Made by a program: the position numbers and the translations under genes. Shown in pieces: positions 12,306 through 23,517 of a stretch of DNA of 64,000 nt. Below the pieces are notes generated by a model that saw only the letters and a program-made list of their open reading frames with translations, was not told where the DNA came from and searched no databases. Where the stretch lies: NCBI GenBank assembly GCA_013397075.1, contig VWZS01007474.1, forward strand, positions 117,501 through 181,500, in the 5' to 3' direction. The DNA comes from Rhabdornis inornatus. Taxonomy: Eukaryota; Chordata; Aves; Passeriformes; Rhabdornithidae. Each line of letters starts with the position of its first letter. The first letter of the stretch is position 1.

Positions 12306-12954
12306 TGCCTGGAGTTGGAAGGGACCCACAAGGATCATCAATCCAGCTGCTGGCCCTGCTAAGGACACTCTCAAGAATTCCCTCAGCAGCACATGGAGAG
12401 CAGAACTGACACAGAGCCTGCAGTCAGAACATGGCACCAGAGGGGAAAACCCCACTGGACCCCAAATATCTTCCAGGTTTTATTCACCAAATTAAGGGCT
12501 AAATCCAGCTCTGTGGGTGCAGAGACCTGGCTGGGGCAGGAGCCCATTGCCAGGAGCACACAGGAGCTGTGCCCAGAGCTGGCACAGTGACTCCTCACCC
12601 CCTGTCCCCCATCCCTGGGTGTCCCCTCGGAGCACAGGTTGAGTGTGGCCATCCCTGCAGCTCCAGACCCTGCTCCTCCACCTCCCAGGAGCTCTGGTGT
12701 AAATAACCAAGAGTTACAGGCTGTTATCTGCCACCAGCTCTGTGCCTCCTGCTGGGAATAATGTCTGTGTTAGAGCCGACCCCAAAGCCAGATAATTCCG
12801 CCCTGCAAGGAGCTGTGATGGATACAGCCCCGTCAGGAGGGGTGATCCCCACAGCCCTGCCAGCCCCTGCCTGGGGACAGGAGCATGGGGGGTGCTGGCT
12901 GGGGCTGGAGCATCCCCTGATATCCCACAGCAGCACTGGCAGCCTGCCCCCAGG

Positions 12955-13030
12955 CAAGGAGTGGAATGAGATGGGCTTCAAGATCCCGCCCAACCCAACC
13001 CAGTCTGGAATTCCATGGTTCTGTGATTTA
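12955..13030 (+). mobile_element. CR1 LINE fragment, 3' end
   Basis: A short sense CR1 terminus: 'tggaatgagatgggcttcaa', 'cccaacccaacccagtctgg', then ATTCCATGGTTCTGTGATT octamer-like units. Confidence 0.75.
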
Positions 13031-13309
13031 TGAAAATCCCAGTGGCCAAGCACCCCCTGGCACCTCATGCAGCCAGCACGGGTGGCTCAGCTGGTGCTCA
13101 GGAAGTCAAGAGCCCTCCAGGAATTCCCCAGCCACAGCCTTCATGGCATTAAATCCCATTTTTCTCTAAATCTAACACAAATGACCATGGGCATGCTGCC
13201 CTGCCACTCCCTCTGAGCCCCATGGGACAGAAAGTGCCCAGAGGGGTCAGGAACCTGCTGCCACCCGGCCACCTGCCATTGTCATGGAAATCCTGACACC
13301 CTTCTGCGC

Positions 13310-13670
13310 TTCCTGAAATTAAAATGTGCCTCCGCTATAAGTTGTTATCAAAAATAGAAGCATTTTATCTATCTTTAGTGCAGAACACAGATTGCATGGA
13401 GACATTCAATTTGGAGTCAATTTAAATTTCAATTGTCTGTGAAATCTAAATCAATAGGCTATAGTTCAATGGTGCTTTAATAAAACAGGACATAACGGAG
13501 GAATCATTAGGGATTACATATGATAAGAGATGGAAAACTGTGTAATGGTGGAGGAGCCATTAGAGAATTACCTCAAGCATTTGCAAGTAAACCAACAGCC
13601 TCCTTCTCCTCCTGAGACTAACGAGAAGACTTAATTGTGCTGCAGCAGCTAAAAATACATCTCTGTCAGT
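13310..13670. other. AT-rich island, candidate conserved non-coding element
   Basis: About 360 bp of AT-rich, complex sequence with several GATA/TTATC words and TAAT cores, bounded on both sides by GC-rich DNA. No coding signal. Confidence 0.4.
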
Positions 13671-13992
13671 CCTGGGATTGGTGGGTGGGTTACAGAGAAG
13701 TACAAGCACCAGGATGTTCCTTGGTGTGGGTCGGACGCCTCCAGCCCCTTCCTTCCTGTCCCCTTGTCCCCCTGCCTACCTCGCTGTGCTGTCCCCAGGC
13801 TGTGTCAGAGCTGTGACTCCCCCCACATTCCCCACAGTGTCATCACTGTCCCCGTTAGCAGGGAGGTAATGGGGGTCTGGGTATCTCTGGACACCTGATC
13901 AGGAGTTCCAGTGATGTATTTCCCCCGACTGATGTGGATGGTCAATCACAGACCAGCTCCCAAACAGTTTTATTTAACTTTCATTTGCATTT

Positions 13993-14011
13993 AATAATAA
14001 TAATAATAATG
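13993..14011. repeat. (AAT)n microsatellite
   Basis: Six tandem AAT units within a small AT-rich stretch. Confidence 0.85.
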
Positions 14012-14149
14012 CTTAGATCATTGTGAATTATCCCGATCAGACTGAAGAGGAGACTGGATTTTGTCAGCCTCAGCTTCCTGGATGAGGGACTCACCTGCAC
14101 AGAAATGACATTCAGGGGTGGGCAAGGACTGAACCATCACACAATATCC

Positions 14150-14335
14150 ATCCCTGCAATCCTTCATCCCTGCCATTCCCCATCCCTCAATCCCCATCCC
14201 TCAATCCCCAATCCCTGCAATCCTCATCCCTCATTCCCCATCCCTCAATCCCCATCCTTCAATCCCCATCCCTCAATCCCCATCCCTGCAATCCCCATCC
14301 CTCAATCCCCATCCCTGGAATCTTCATCCCTCCCA
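14150..14335. repeat. 14-16 bp minisatellite (CATCCCTCAATCCC type)
   Basis: About a dozen degenerate copies of CATCCCTCAATCCC with variants ending in CTGCAATCC. The unit length varies by one or two bases. Confidence 0.9.
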
Positions 14336-15924
14336 GGCAATATGGAGCAGCTCCACGGCCTTGGGAAGGCTCCAAGCTCCAGGGGCAGAGTGCTCTACAG
14401 GGCAGGGAAGGGCCAGATTTCCCTGTTCTACCCCAATCTCATCAGGAAAACCCCCCAATCCAAGATGAATAATTTCAATAACAAGCCACGCAAAGTGAAG
14501 GGTGTTAGAAAAGTGTTTCTACAACCTTTGGTTAACCTGCAGTAACAGCTGGTAGAGTGCAGATAAATAAAACTATTCTGTGGAGGAGACAGGAAAAATT
14601 GGTTTGATTTTAAAGGACACTGCCTGGCTCCTGCAGTGCTGTGGCATCCCAGGAAATATTGCGTGGTGGCGGCTGCACGTCGTGTTTAATACTCAGGGAT
14701 GCAGCCATGAGAGCAATACATCTGCTGGCTCCTGACAGCTGCAAAGCTGGGCTGGGTTTTAGCAGCAGCTTTTCTCTTGGAAGGAAAATTCTGGGAGGGA
14801 TGTGGATGGAAAAAAAAAACCCCTTTGGAATATCCAGGATTCGCGCTGCCAGGCAGGATGAAGGGGTTTGTGCTCTTAGGGGCACAGAGGGGGTTTGGGG
14901 AGGCTGCCACATTCTGCCCTTCCAGCCATCCCATCCTTCCCCAACCCTCTGGCACTGCCACCCACAGCTACCCCTGAAAATTCATCCCCTGGAAAAACTG
15001 CTGTAAAATGCAAATAATCCCCATCACCCCTTTTGTAAGCAAAACTCCTGGCCTGGTTTGGAGCCAGAGAAATTCTTTTCTCCACCTGAAAATCCAAGTG
15101 TCTGGCTGCTCAGCACTTCCAGCCTGCTGGGGAGGACCCGGGAGCCCACTAAAGAGGAGGCTTTCAGCCTCGCCATTAAGAATTCCAAGAGATCCGCTGG
15201 GCAGCATGGAAATGCAAGAAATACTACAATGCCAGTGCTAAAACCTAATGAGAAATGGAACAAGCTGAGACAGAAGCTTAACAAGAAATACTGGACAAGT
15301 CCCCTAAGAAAAACTACAGGCAGCAGCAGCAAGGAGCTGCCAGTCGGCTCTGCAGCTGTATTGATCCAGGCCAGAGAAATAGGGGGAGGCCTTTGGAAAG
15401 TAGATAAACAGGGAGATATACAGCAGGAGAGGGCCAGAACTGATGAAAACAGGAGAAAATGCAGCTTAAATCAAAGGGCAAATACACGGAAAGAGAAAAG
15501 GCAATAGGATTTGTGTTCATGGCTAAAGAGGAGAGTTGTGGTGCAGTGATCCGCCCTGGGTAATTGAAAAGAAATGGAAAATGGAGCTCAGGATAAATAT
15601 TTTCTTCGGAGAAAGTGGGTTGAAAGCTTGAAATAAGCCATTATTAATATCAACCTGAATCTGGGGAGAATATGCAGGGAGGGAGTCGTGGGTGAGGGAT
15701 GTGGAGTGAAGGTGAGGGATCAGGGTGTAGAATGGCTTCTGCTTTCCCAAGGTGCCCCTGCTCTGAGCTGGGCTGGGGCCAGGTGGGAAGGTCTCCTCTG
15801 GCTGGGCACAAGGCTGAGGATCTCCTTCCTCACCTGCTCAAGAGCAGTGGCCCTGTGCCCTTGCCCCAACTTGTGTGCACAGCTCCCTGCCTGCCCTGCA
15901 GCTCAGGGCATCCTCCACAGCAGC

Positions 15925-16200
15925 TCCTGGGGCTGGGATGGTGTGGGAAGGGATGGTGTGGGACAGGGATGGTGCAGGGCTGGGATGGTGTAGGGCTGGG
16001 ATGGTGTAGGGCTGGGATGGTATGGGATAGGGATGATGTAGGGATGGGATGGTGCAAGGCTGGGATGGTGTGGGATAGGGATGGAGTGGGACAGGTATGG
16101 TGTAGGGATGGGATGGTGTGGGATAGGGATGTGGCAGGGCAGGGATGGTGTGGGATAGGGATGATGTAGGGACAGGATGGTGCAGGGCTGGGATCTTGTG
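15925..16200. repeat. GGGATGGTGTGGGA-type minisatellite
   Basis: G-rich tandem repeat of roughly 15-16 bp units (GGGATGGTGTAGGGCT, GGGATGGTGTGGGATA, GGGATGATGTAGGGAT). Strand asymmetry is strong: the plus strand is almost free of C. Confidence 0.9.
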
Positions 16201-17233
16201 CAGCAGGCCCACAGGATCCTCTGCCCACCCTGGGGCAGGAGATGGGCACACAGCCTGGTTCCTGACCCCTCTAACCATGCAGGGGGACACTGCTGGCTCT
16301 GGACACTGAACCAGACCCCAAGGTTGGGTTACAGCACTCAGGACCGAGTGGAGGATCCCTGTCCCTCATTCAGGGACACACAGGGCCAGAGGACAAAGTG
16401 CCAGCAGCTGCCTCCTCCAACTCCCAGCCCCTGGTGACACCAAGCAGGGAGCCTGTACACAAATTCTCCACCTCCTGTCTACTAAATCTCCCCTGTCTGT
16501 GCCTGCTGCAAGACACTCTCTCCAGCAGGCAGGAAATACGGGCTGGATGCTGGAATTTGCAGCCACCCAGCTCTGATCAGCACCAGGCGGAGCAGGGGGC
16601 TCAGTGCAGGGGTAAGGGGGCATGGCACGGGGGCTGGGGGCTCAGCCTGCGACCTTGCACACCTTTCCCAGGAAAAGGGGATGCAGCCAGCCCTGCCTGC
16701 TGTCCCAAGGATGGAGATCCCATCCCACCTGGGTGTGTCCAGAGGGTTCTGAGCCCCGTCTGGGCTGGGTCTGGCTGATGGAGGCTCTTGACATCCCAGA
16801 GGGTGCAGCCCATCCATCCCTATCCCAGAAGGGGTTTTGGGGGTGTCTGAGCAGCCACCCCCACCGGGGGTCTGTGTACCAGGAGGGATGCATCCCCCCA
16901 GGCCCCTCGGCTCTCCATCCCTGTGCACGGTTGCCATGGCAATGAGGGATGAAGGCTCCCTCGCTCCCTGGCGTTCCTCCGCATGGCCACGGCCGCTGCT
17001 GAAACACTCGTCAGGGTTAATTGCCAGGGAGCCACCCCGGTGCTCTGTGCCAAGTGTCGTTCCCAGCCCGTGGCTTGTCGTCCGTGGCACTGCACTGTCC
17101 CCAGCACTGTGGGGTGTCCCCAAACCTGGCCCAGACCAGAGCCAGCATTATCAGGCTGGTCCCATCACCCCTAAACATCACCAGACCTCCACTCACTTGC
17201 TTCCAGAGAGCCGAGGCATTTCCCACATCTAAA

Positions 17234-17265
17234 NNNNNNNNNNNNNNNNNNNNNNNNNNNNNNNN
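17234..17265. other. Assembly gap (32 N)
   Basis: A run of 32 N; adjacent GC-rich and AT-rich sequences meet across it. Confidence 0.99.
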
Positions 17266-17599
17266 AATTAAATGGAAAGGTCGTTCTTATTTATTCTTTT
17301 GTTACACAACCCCCGAGCTACCAAATAGCGAAATTAAGTCTTGGAGTGTTTAATGAAGGATCAGGGAAAACAGCTCATCAGTTCAAACAGCCGTTCCCGG
17401 TGCAAAGGCACCACACGGAGCGGGGCTGCTCCGCTGGGCACTGCGGGGGTACCCGGGAAACTGCCCCGGGCACCGGGCAGGGCTGGGCACCGGCAGCGCC
17501 ACGGCAGCAGCCCGGTGCGTTCCCTCTTACACTCACAGGGGAAGGATTTTTTTTAATAGGGCCCCATGGAGACATCAGAGCAATTTTCAAGGAGGTTTG

Positions 17600-17880
17600 A
17601 AGCCACCGGGAAGCTTATTAGATCTGTTCTGCAGAGTTAATTTGATGTTGGTAATCAGCGAGCAAGTTAAGCAGTTAAGGAGATGGTGGCTGCTGAAGGG
17701 TTGGGCTGTTTAGCCGCCTTGTAAGCAGTGGTTACTAATGAGAGGCTCATGAATAGGGATGAGGGATGATTACAGTGCGGAAAGGGCAGTCGGCAAACCA
17801 TAAACCTAATTTTAATCTTTTTATTATCAAAGTCACGTTATTAATAATAGACTTTGCCTTGAGACCAAGCTGCATCAGGC
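17600..17880. other. AT-rich island, candidate conserved non-coding element
   Basis: Complex AT-rich sequence with multiple TAAT cores and GATTA words between GC-rich flanks. No coding signal. Confidence 0.3.
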
Positions 17881-18169
17881 AATTCCTGTGCCCAGCACCA
17901 GGCTCCAGGAGGGGACAAGGATGGGAGCCACCACGATGTGATAAACCTCCATGATTTGGGACCTCTTCCATCAGCACAGGATGAACCACCAGGGACCCTC
18001 ACCCACTCTCCTTCCCAGAGTGGTGCTTGGACAGGGGCACAAGGAGCCAAACATTGAGACCTCCCTGCCCCTCTCCTTTCCCCAAGCATAGTGGCCCTGT
18101 CCCACTAGCCACAAGTCACTGCCACCATGGCAGTGGCACATCACAGCTGTCCCTCAGTTCTGGAAAAGG

Positions 18170-18600
18170 ACAGTCCTAATTGTCTCCATGTCTAATTAAT
18201 TGTAATTATTTTCTTGTGGCACCACTGATACGGGCACTTGTGTAACGAGGCAGCAGCTCCTGTGTGAAATGCTGAAGCAAGGGATGTAGAACATGTTAAA
18301 AGATATTAATCTACAAATGAAAATGATTTTAATTGGATTCTGCTTTTGGGGTCGGGTCACTGCTCCATTTTCAATCAGAGTTGTCCAGTCAGCAAAGCAG
18401 CAGCACAGCCCTTTCATAGGGAAACAGCGAGTGGCTCGCAGAGGTTAATAGGAATGTTGGAAAATAAATAGGTTATTGATTGATAATAACAATAAGCTGA
18501 CTCCAGTCCTACCTTGGTGACCTTCCCTCACCCAACTTAGAGAAAACTCAGTTAGCATCTAATTATGGATCGCCTCACAATCCCACATATTAATGAGAAT
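18170..18600. other. AT-rich island, candidate conserved non-coding element
   Basis: AT-rich, non-repetitive sequence. It includes TTGATTGATAATAACAA-like paired homeodomain/SOX-like words around 18476-18495. It is immediately followed by a GC-rich stretch and a CR1. Confidence 0.35.
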
Positions 18601-18689
18601 GTGGCAGCACGGGCCTGGAGCTGCTCCCAGTGGAGGGAAGGGCCCAAACATGGTTGATCCTAGAGAAATCAGGATCTGTGACCCCTTGG

Positions 18690-18915
18690 CATGACATGGA
18701 ATCCCAGAATGGTTTGGGTTGGAAGGACCTTAAAGCCCATCCATCGTCACCCCTCCTATGGGCAGGGACACATTCCACTGTCCCAGGTCACTCCAAGTCC
18801 CACCCAACCCAGCCTTGGACACTTCCAGGGATGGGGCAGCCACAGCCAGGGCTTCACCACCCTCACAGGGAAGAATTTTCCCCCTGATACTCAATCTAAA
18901 CCTGCTCTGTGTCAG
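18690..18915 (-). mobile_element. CR1 LINE fragment
   Basis: Antisense CR1: 'agaatggtttgggttggaag', 'gggcagggacacattccact', 'ggacacttccagggatgggg', 'ctcacagggaagaatttt', 'atactcaatctaaacctg'. Confidence 0.92.
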
Positions 18916-19944
18916 ATGAAAGCTTTATCCTGGTGCCCAACCAAGCCCCAGCCCCTGCCTTGTTCTGCAGGGTGGCAGAGGGAAGGACAGCGGTTCAGAG
19001 CTCTGTAAGTGACACTTTAATTGCTTCAAGACATGCCAGGATGTCCTGCCTTCAGCTCCAGCTTCACTCAGTGTTCCACATGTGACTCTTGGCTCTGCTT
19101 GCTGCAAGATATGGGATACACAGAGCTAGCTGGGAGAAAAGAGGGTTACAGACGATGGGCACGGATGGAGTTTAGGAGGCTTTCCCTTGCCCAAGGTGAG
19201 CAGCCACGTTGCCTGCCCAGGGCACCTGCTCACCAGCCCCACAGGGAGAGGCTGGCAGGGTGTGACAAAGGTGATGCCCACAGTTAACGAGTTTTCCCAC
19301 TTAAGGTGGACCATTTGTGTCCCTGTGAGGTGCTGGGGACAGCAAACACATGACGCTTCCCCGGGATAAAGCTCCAGGATCTGAGAAAACCCTGGATAAG
19401 GTGACTGTGGTGAGCACGGCAGCATTTGCCTCCTGGCTGAAAGGGAGGGAGGGGGGAATGGAGGATCTGTGGGGTTTTTCATGTCCTATTTGTAGAAGTG
19501 GGAAGGGAGACACTGAAGCCCCCCGTGCAGTGCGGACAGAGCTGTGGACACGGACCTGCCCCTGGGCTGGCTCCCTGCCTGCTTCCCTGGCTCCCTCGGC
19601 AGCTCCATGGCCAGCACTGGGGCATTTGGGAAAGGTACTCGGGACATTCACAATCCCTCCGGCAAAGCCCTTCCCGCAGGGCCCCTCTGTGGCAGAGAGC
19701 CATTTCACAGAACTGCGGCGCAATTTGATGTAAATGAGCATAATTTCTCCTGCTCCTACACATTCCCTGTCAACACGGGCTGGGGGCACTGGCTGTGACA
19801 CAAAATGTTGGAAAAATGAACAGGGTAGTCTGGCTGCTGCCCTCCCGCTCCGCCGGGAGCAGCCGACAGGGGATGGAGCCGGGACCCCTCCCCACAGCTG
19901 GGGGTGCTCTGGAGAAAGGCAGGCAAGAGCTCACCGTGACCATC

Positions 19945-20130
19945 GTGTCCAGGCTGGAATCGCAGAATCGTGGAATGGTTTGTGGCGGAAGGTGCTTAAA
20001 GCTCATTTGCTCCATTTCCCGGCCATGAGCAGGAGGGACACCTTCCACTATTCCAGATTGCTCCAAGCCCGTCCAGCCTGGCTTTGGACACTTCCAGGGA
20101 CACCGGCGGGCCACGGCTTTCCTGGAGCAC
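19945..20130 (-). mobile_element. CR1 LINE fragment abutting a CpG-rich patch
   Basis: Antisense CR1: 'cagaatcgtggaatggtttg', 'agggacaccttccactattc', 'ccagcctggctttggacact', 'tccaggga', then replaced by unrelated CpG-rich sequence. Confidence 0.88.
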
Positions 20131-20480
20131 GAGCTCCACCTGCCGCCGCCCTCCGAGCCCGGCCCGGTACCGGAGAATGCCCCAAGTCCCCCGAGCCCCC
20201 CGAGCCCCCGCAGCTCCCGCAGCCCCCACTGTCCCCCTCCGCCCCCGGGACTGCGGGCTCGGTCCCGGCTGGGAGACAGCCTGGGCTCCGTGTCCTCTCT
20301 GCTCCCTGCGCTGGGCGACGGCACCGAGCCCCTAGAGCCACCAGCCGGGTGTGCCCGGGGGTGCCCGCGTGTGCCCGCTCTCCTGCGCCCTGCCCGGCGA
20401 GCAGCCCCTTTTCCCCACCGCCCACCCAGGGCCCCTCCGCTCCTGCCACACCCCCGGTGAGCCCGGTCCCTTAGCAGGAT
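20100..20480. promoter_or_regulatory. CpG-rich patch without assigned gene
   Basis: High CpG density over about 380 bp in an otherwise CpG-poor stretch. A consensus-like donor (CCCG|GTGAGC) lies near 20455-20463 on the plus strand. No exon of a known protein is recognised. It may be a promoter of a non-coding transcript. Confidence 0.3.
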
Positions 20481-22064
20481 ACCAAAGTGGCCGCAGTGAG
20501 AATGGCCTGTCCTGCCCCCCTCCACACACACACCCCCCGTGGCAGCTGGGGCACCCCCAGCCCAGCCTCACACAGCCCCCCACACTGCACAAAGACAGAA
20601 GACAGCGAGGTGGTTGCACACTTGCCATGTTCACAGTAGACATTACAGGCAGTGGGGACATCGTCAGAGCTGTGGGGACATCCTCGGGGTTGTGGTGACT
20701 TATGGGACTCCTGGCCAGTGCCCAGCCCCACCGTGGCTGTGCCCGCAGAGCAGGAGCAGCCCTGACCAGCTTGGGCTGGAGCATCCTGGGCAGGACAGTG
20801 TACCCCGGGACCTCTGCCCGTTTCACTGCTGGGGTGCCCTGGCCCCACCTCCACCACCACAGCTGAAGGGGGGTCTGCACATTTTGCCCCTCTCCAGACA
20901 GCTCTGGGGACACCAGCAAAGAGAGATGGACAGACAGAGAGATCAACTCCTGCCAGCCACGGGAACTGGGGAGCAGGGGCAGGGACCCCTGAGGTGCAGG
21001 AGCAGAACAAAGGGGCAACCAGGTTGTTTGGTGGAGCCTCTCTGCCCTCCTGCCCTGCTCTGAGAGGGGACCAGCCACCCACGGGCACTGGTGGCCTGTC
21101 CCCACCGAGGGACCTGTGCAGGGTGACAAGTGCGTCCTCTGGGCCATGGAGGTGACTCTGTGGTCCCACAGCTCCCCCGGGTGACCAGCTTGGGGAGGTC
21201 CCCCTGTGCACAGCAGGGCTGCTCTGGAGCAGGAAGGGGTGTCCGTGGGGCAGGGAGGAGAGTTCCTCACAGTGATGGGCTCTGACAACTCCAGCCCAGG
21301 GCTTGTGATGCTCCTGCCCCGTGCAGGAGCCCTGAACCCACTCACCCTGGCTCTGGCTTGTTCTCCTGTCCCATTCCTGTCCCTGTGCTCCCCACTCTCC
21401 CCCGTCTCCCCCTTCCATCAAATACAGGAGCTTCAGCCCAAAAACCCATCCTGGTGCCAGCTGTGAGGAGGAAGGGCAGGTGGGGATTAGCGGGATAAGG
21501 TGGAGGTTGGACAGAAACAGAGCTGGGTGGGGAGGAGACCCACATCAGCCTGAGAGAGAACCCCCAGCTAAAGGAGCAGGCTGGGGTTAGTGCAGAGCAG
21601 GGATGCCCAGGGGAGGTGGCAGTGCCATGGGGCCACCCAGGAGACTCCATCCGGCTCTGCCTTCCAGTGCAGGCAGGAGAGCTGCTGTGGGGGCACAGCA
21701 ACATCAGCCAGTGACAGCAGCTGGTCTGGGAAGCCCTCGACATGGGAGCAGTGAGCACAAGGCAAAGCCAAGAGAGAGCAGCCAGAGCTGGGCCCTGCCT
21801 GGATCTCCCCCTCTTACAGAGCTGACCCTTGGTTGAGGGGTGCTATGTCCCCCCAACAGCCACAGTCTGGGATGTCCTCATGAGCCAGCCTGTCCCTGCC
21901 AGCAGCACAAGGCTGGCACACAGAGCTTGGCTCTGTCCCACTGGTCATGGCAGCCCTGAATGCTGTCAATGCTTTACCATGTGCCAAACCCACACCAGCG
22001 GGCCAGAGCCTGGATCCTTCACCCTGCCAGGATCCCTGCAGAGGACAGGGACATTCATCTGGCT

Positions 22065-22085
22065 GACAGACAGACAGACAGACAG
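22065..22085. repeat. (GACA)n microsatellite
   Basis: About five tandem GACA units. Confidence 0.9.
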
Positions 22086-22715
22086 AAAGCTAAGCTGTGC
22101 TGTGCCCCCATCACCTGATGGCAGAGCCTGCTGTGGCACCCACTGCCCACCCCTGCCTTGGCTGGGGACCCTGCAGGTACCAACCCATGGTGATGCAGAG
22201 CTGAGTTAGTCAGGGCCACGCTGCCAGCAGCGGCTTCCACATGCACCAGGCACAAGATAAACTGTGGAGAGACAAAGGGGGTGAAGAGAGGAGCCCAGGA
22301 GCACCAATGCTGGGAGCAACACAAGAACATTCCCCATGACAGGTGACCTGGGGCCTCAGGAGAGCCCCAAGCTCAGGCTCATGGCAAAAGCTTCACTCTG
22401 TGGCTGAATCTCTTTGCAAACTGGGTTTGCTGGGCCTCTACAGCCATTACTGGTCATTATTAACGAGTTTGTACTGTCCTATTGACACTCAGCCTCTTTC
22501 CCTCATTGTGCCACGTGAAATTTGTCGGAAAAAGGGCTGAGAAGGAAATATTCAAAGTGCCCCAGCCTGAGCATCTTCTTTCCCATGGTACCAAATGGGA
22601 GCCAGGGATGCTCAGCAGCACAGAAAACCGGGTGCTGCAGGTGAGTAAGTCCAGGAGGAGCCACCGTCACTTGTCATGGCAAACAGCACCCAAGAGGCAA
22701 AGTGCAAAGAGAATT

Positions 22716-22889
22716 GTTAGTAGCAAGAGAGAAACAGTCAGGGAGGATTAGTACAGGGGGAACAGAAGTACAGGTTAGTAACAGAAGCAGGGAACTGGTC
22801 TGCCTTAGAGGACACACACACTGGAAGAGAAATGAAGAGAAAAGCAGCAATGGTTAGTTTGTTTAATTCAGTTCAGGAATGTGTTAGTA
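22716..22889 (-). repeat. TACTAAC motif cluster I
   Basis: Three exact TACTAAC motifs (at 22716-22722, 22774-22780 and 22883-22889) plus TACTAAT (22747) and AACTAAC (22853) within 174 bp on the minus strand. TACTAAC is the optimal intron branch-point sequence bound by SF1. Confidence 0.9.
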
Positions 22890-23040
22890 ACAGAGATCTA
22901 CTGGCTTAAAAAGGAACTGAAAAGCTTCTGCTGATAAAACCGTTTTAGGCTCCTAGTCAGCAACAGGCTCCACAGGCAGAGCTGGGCAGGGCGTGTGGGG
23001 AGAAACCCTCTCCTCGTGCTGCCGAGGGCTGCCCAGGTCT

Positions 23041-23194
23041 GGGGCTGCTGGTCCCCTCTGCTGCTTGGGCAGGGGCTGCTGGTCCCCTCTGCTGCTTGGG
23101 CAGGGGCTGCTGGTCCCCTCTGCTGCCTGGGCAGGGGCTGCTGGTCCCCTCTGCTGCCTGGGCAGGGGCTGCTGGTTCCCTCTCCTGCCCGGGA
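23041..23194. repeat. 31-bp tandem repeat inside the MIAT-like exon
   Basis: Five head-to-tail copies of a 31-bp GC-rich unit starting GGGGCTGCTGGTCCCCTCTG. The first four are nearly identical (one T/C difference); the fifth is degenerate. It lies between the two TACTAAC clusters. Confidence 0.95.
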
Positions 23195-23390
23195 CTGGGG
23201 CAGCCTGCACGGTCAGGAGCTGCACAACATCACTCCTGCCCAGGACTTGGGCAGCCAAATTATCTCTCCTGCCCACAGCCAGGGCTGCTCCTGCCTTTCC
23301 CTGCCTGTGCAGCCTGGCACCGACACCTGGCACTTCCAAACCCCTTTTCCAGCTTTTCTGTTCCCCTTTAAAGGCAGCGCTGCTGCCGTG

Positions 23391-23517
23391 GTTAGTGGGC
23401 GTGAGGCAGGGCTGCTGTGGGTTAGTAGGGCATGCTCTGGGCTGGTTAGTGGGTTAGTCCATGTGCCAGGGGCTGTGCCAGCCCCAGGGAGGGCACAGGG
23501 GTCCCAGCAGGTTAGTA
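23391..23517 (-). repeat. TACTAAC motif cluster II
   Basis: Two exact TACTAAC motifs (23421-23427 and 23511-23517) plus CACTAAC twice (23391 and 23445) and GACTAAC (23453) within 127 bp on the minus strand. All five are followed by C, giving the extended form ACTAACC. Confidence 0.9.

Larger units (their letters stand above)
1..22200. other. Gene-free intergenic block left of the MIAT-like locus
   Basis: I find no protein-coding gene here. Open frames on both strands are short or repetitive, show no recognisable domain and cannot be joined by splice sites into a known protein. The block holds AT-rich islands resembling conserved non-coding elements, CR1 fragments on both strands, minisatellites, an assembly gap of 32 N (17234-17265) and CpG-rich patches at about 9.9-10.3 kb and 20.1-20.5 kb. 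In mammals the region beyond MIAT is a long gene-poor interval before MN1; that this block corresponds to part of it is inferred from synteny only. Positions not covered by a separate entry look like unremarkable GC-rich DNA. Confidence 0.7.

Noticed and set aside
19734..21421. Frames of 246, 316 and 337 codons around 20-21.4 kb
   Set aside because: They are Pro/Ala/Gly/Arg-rich, overlap on both strands, run through a CR1 and show no family signature; judged GC artefacts.
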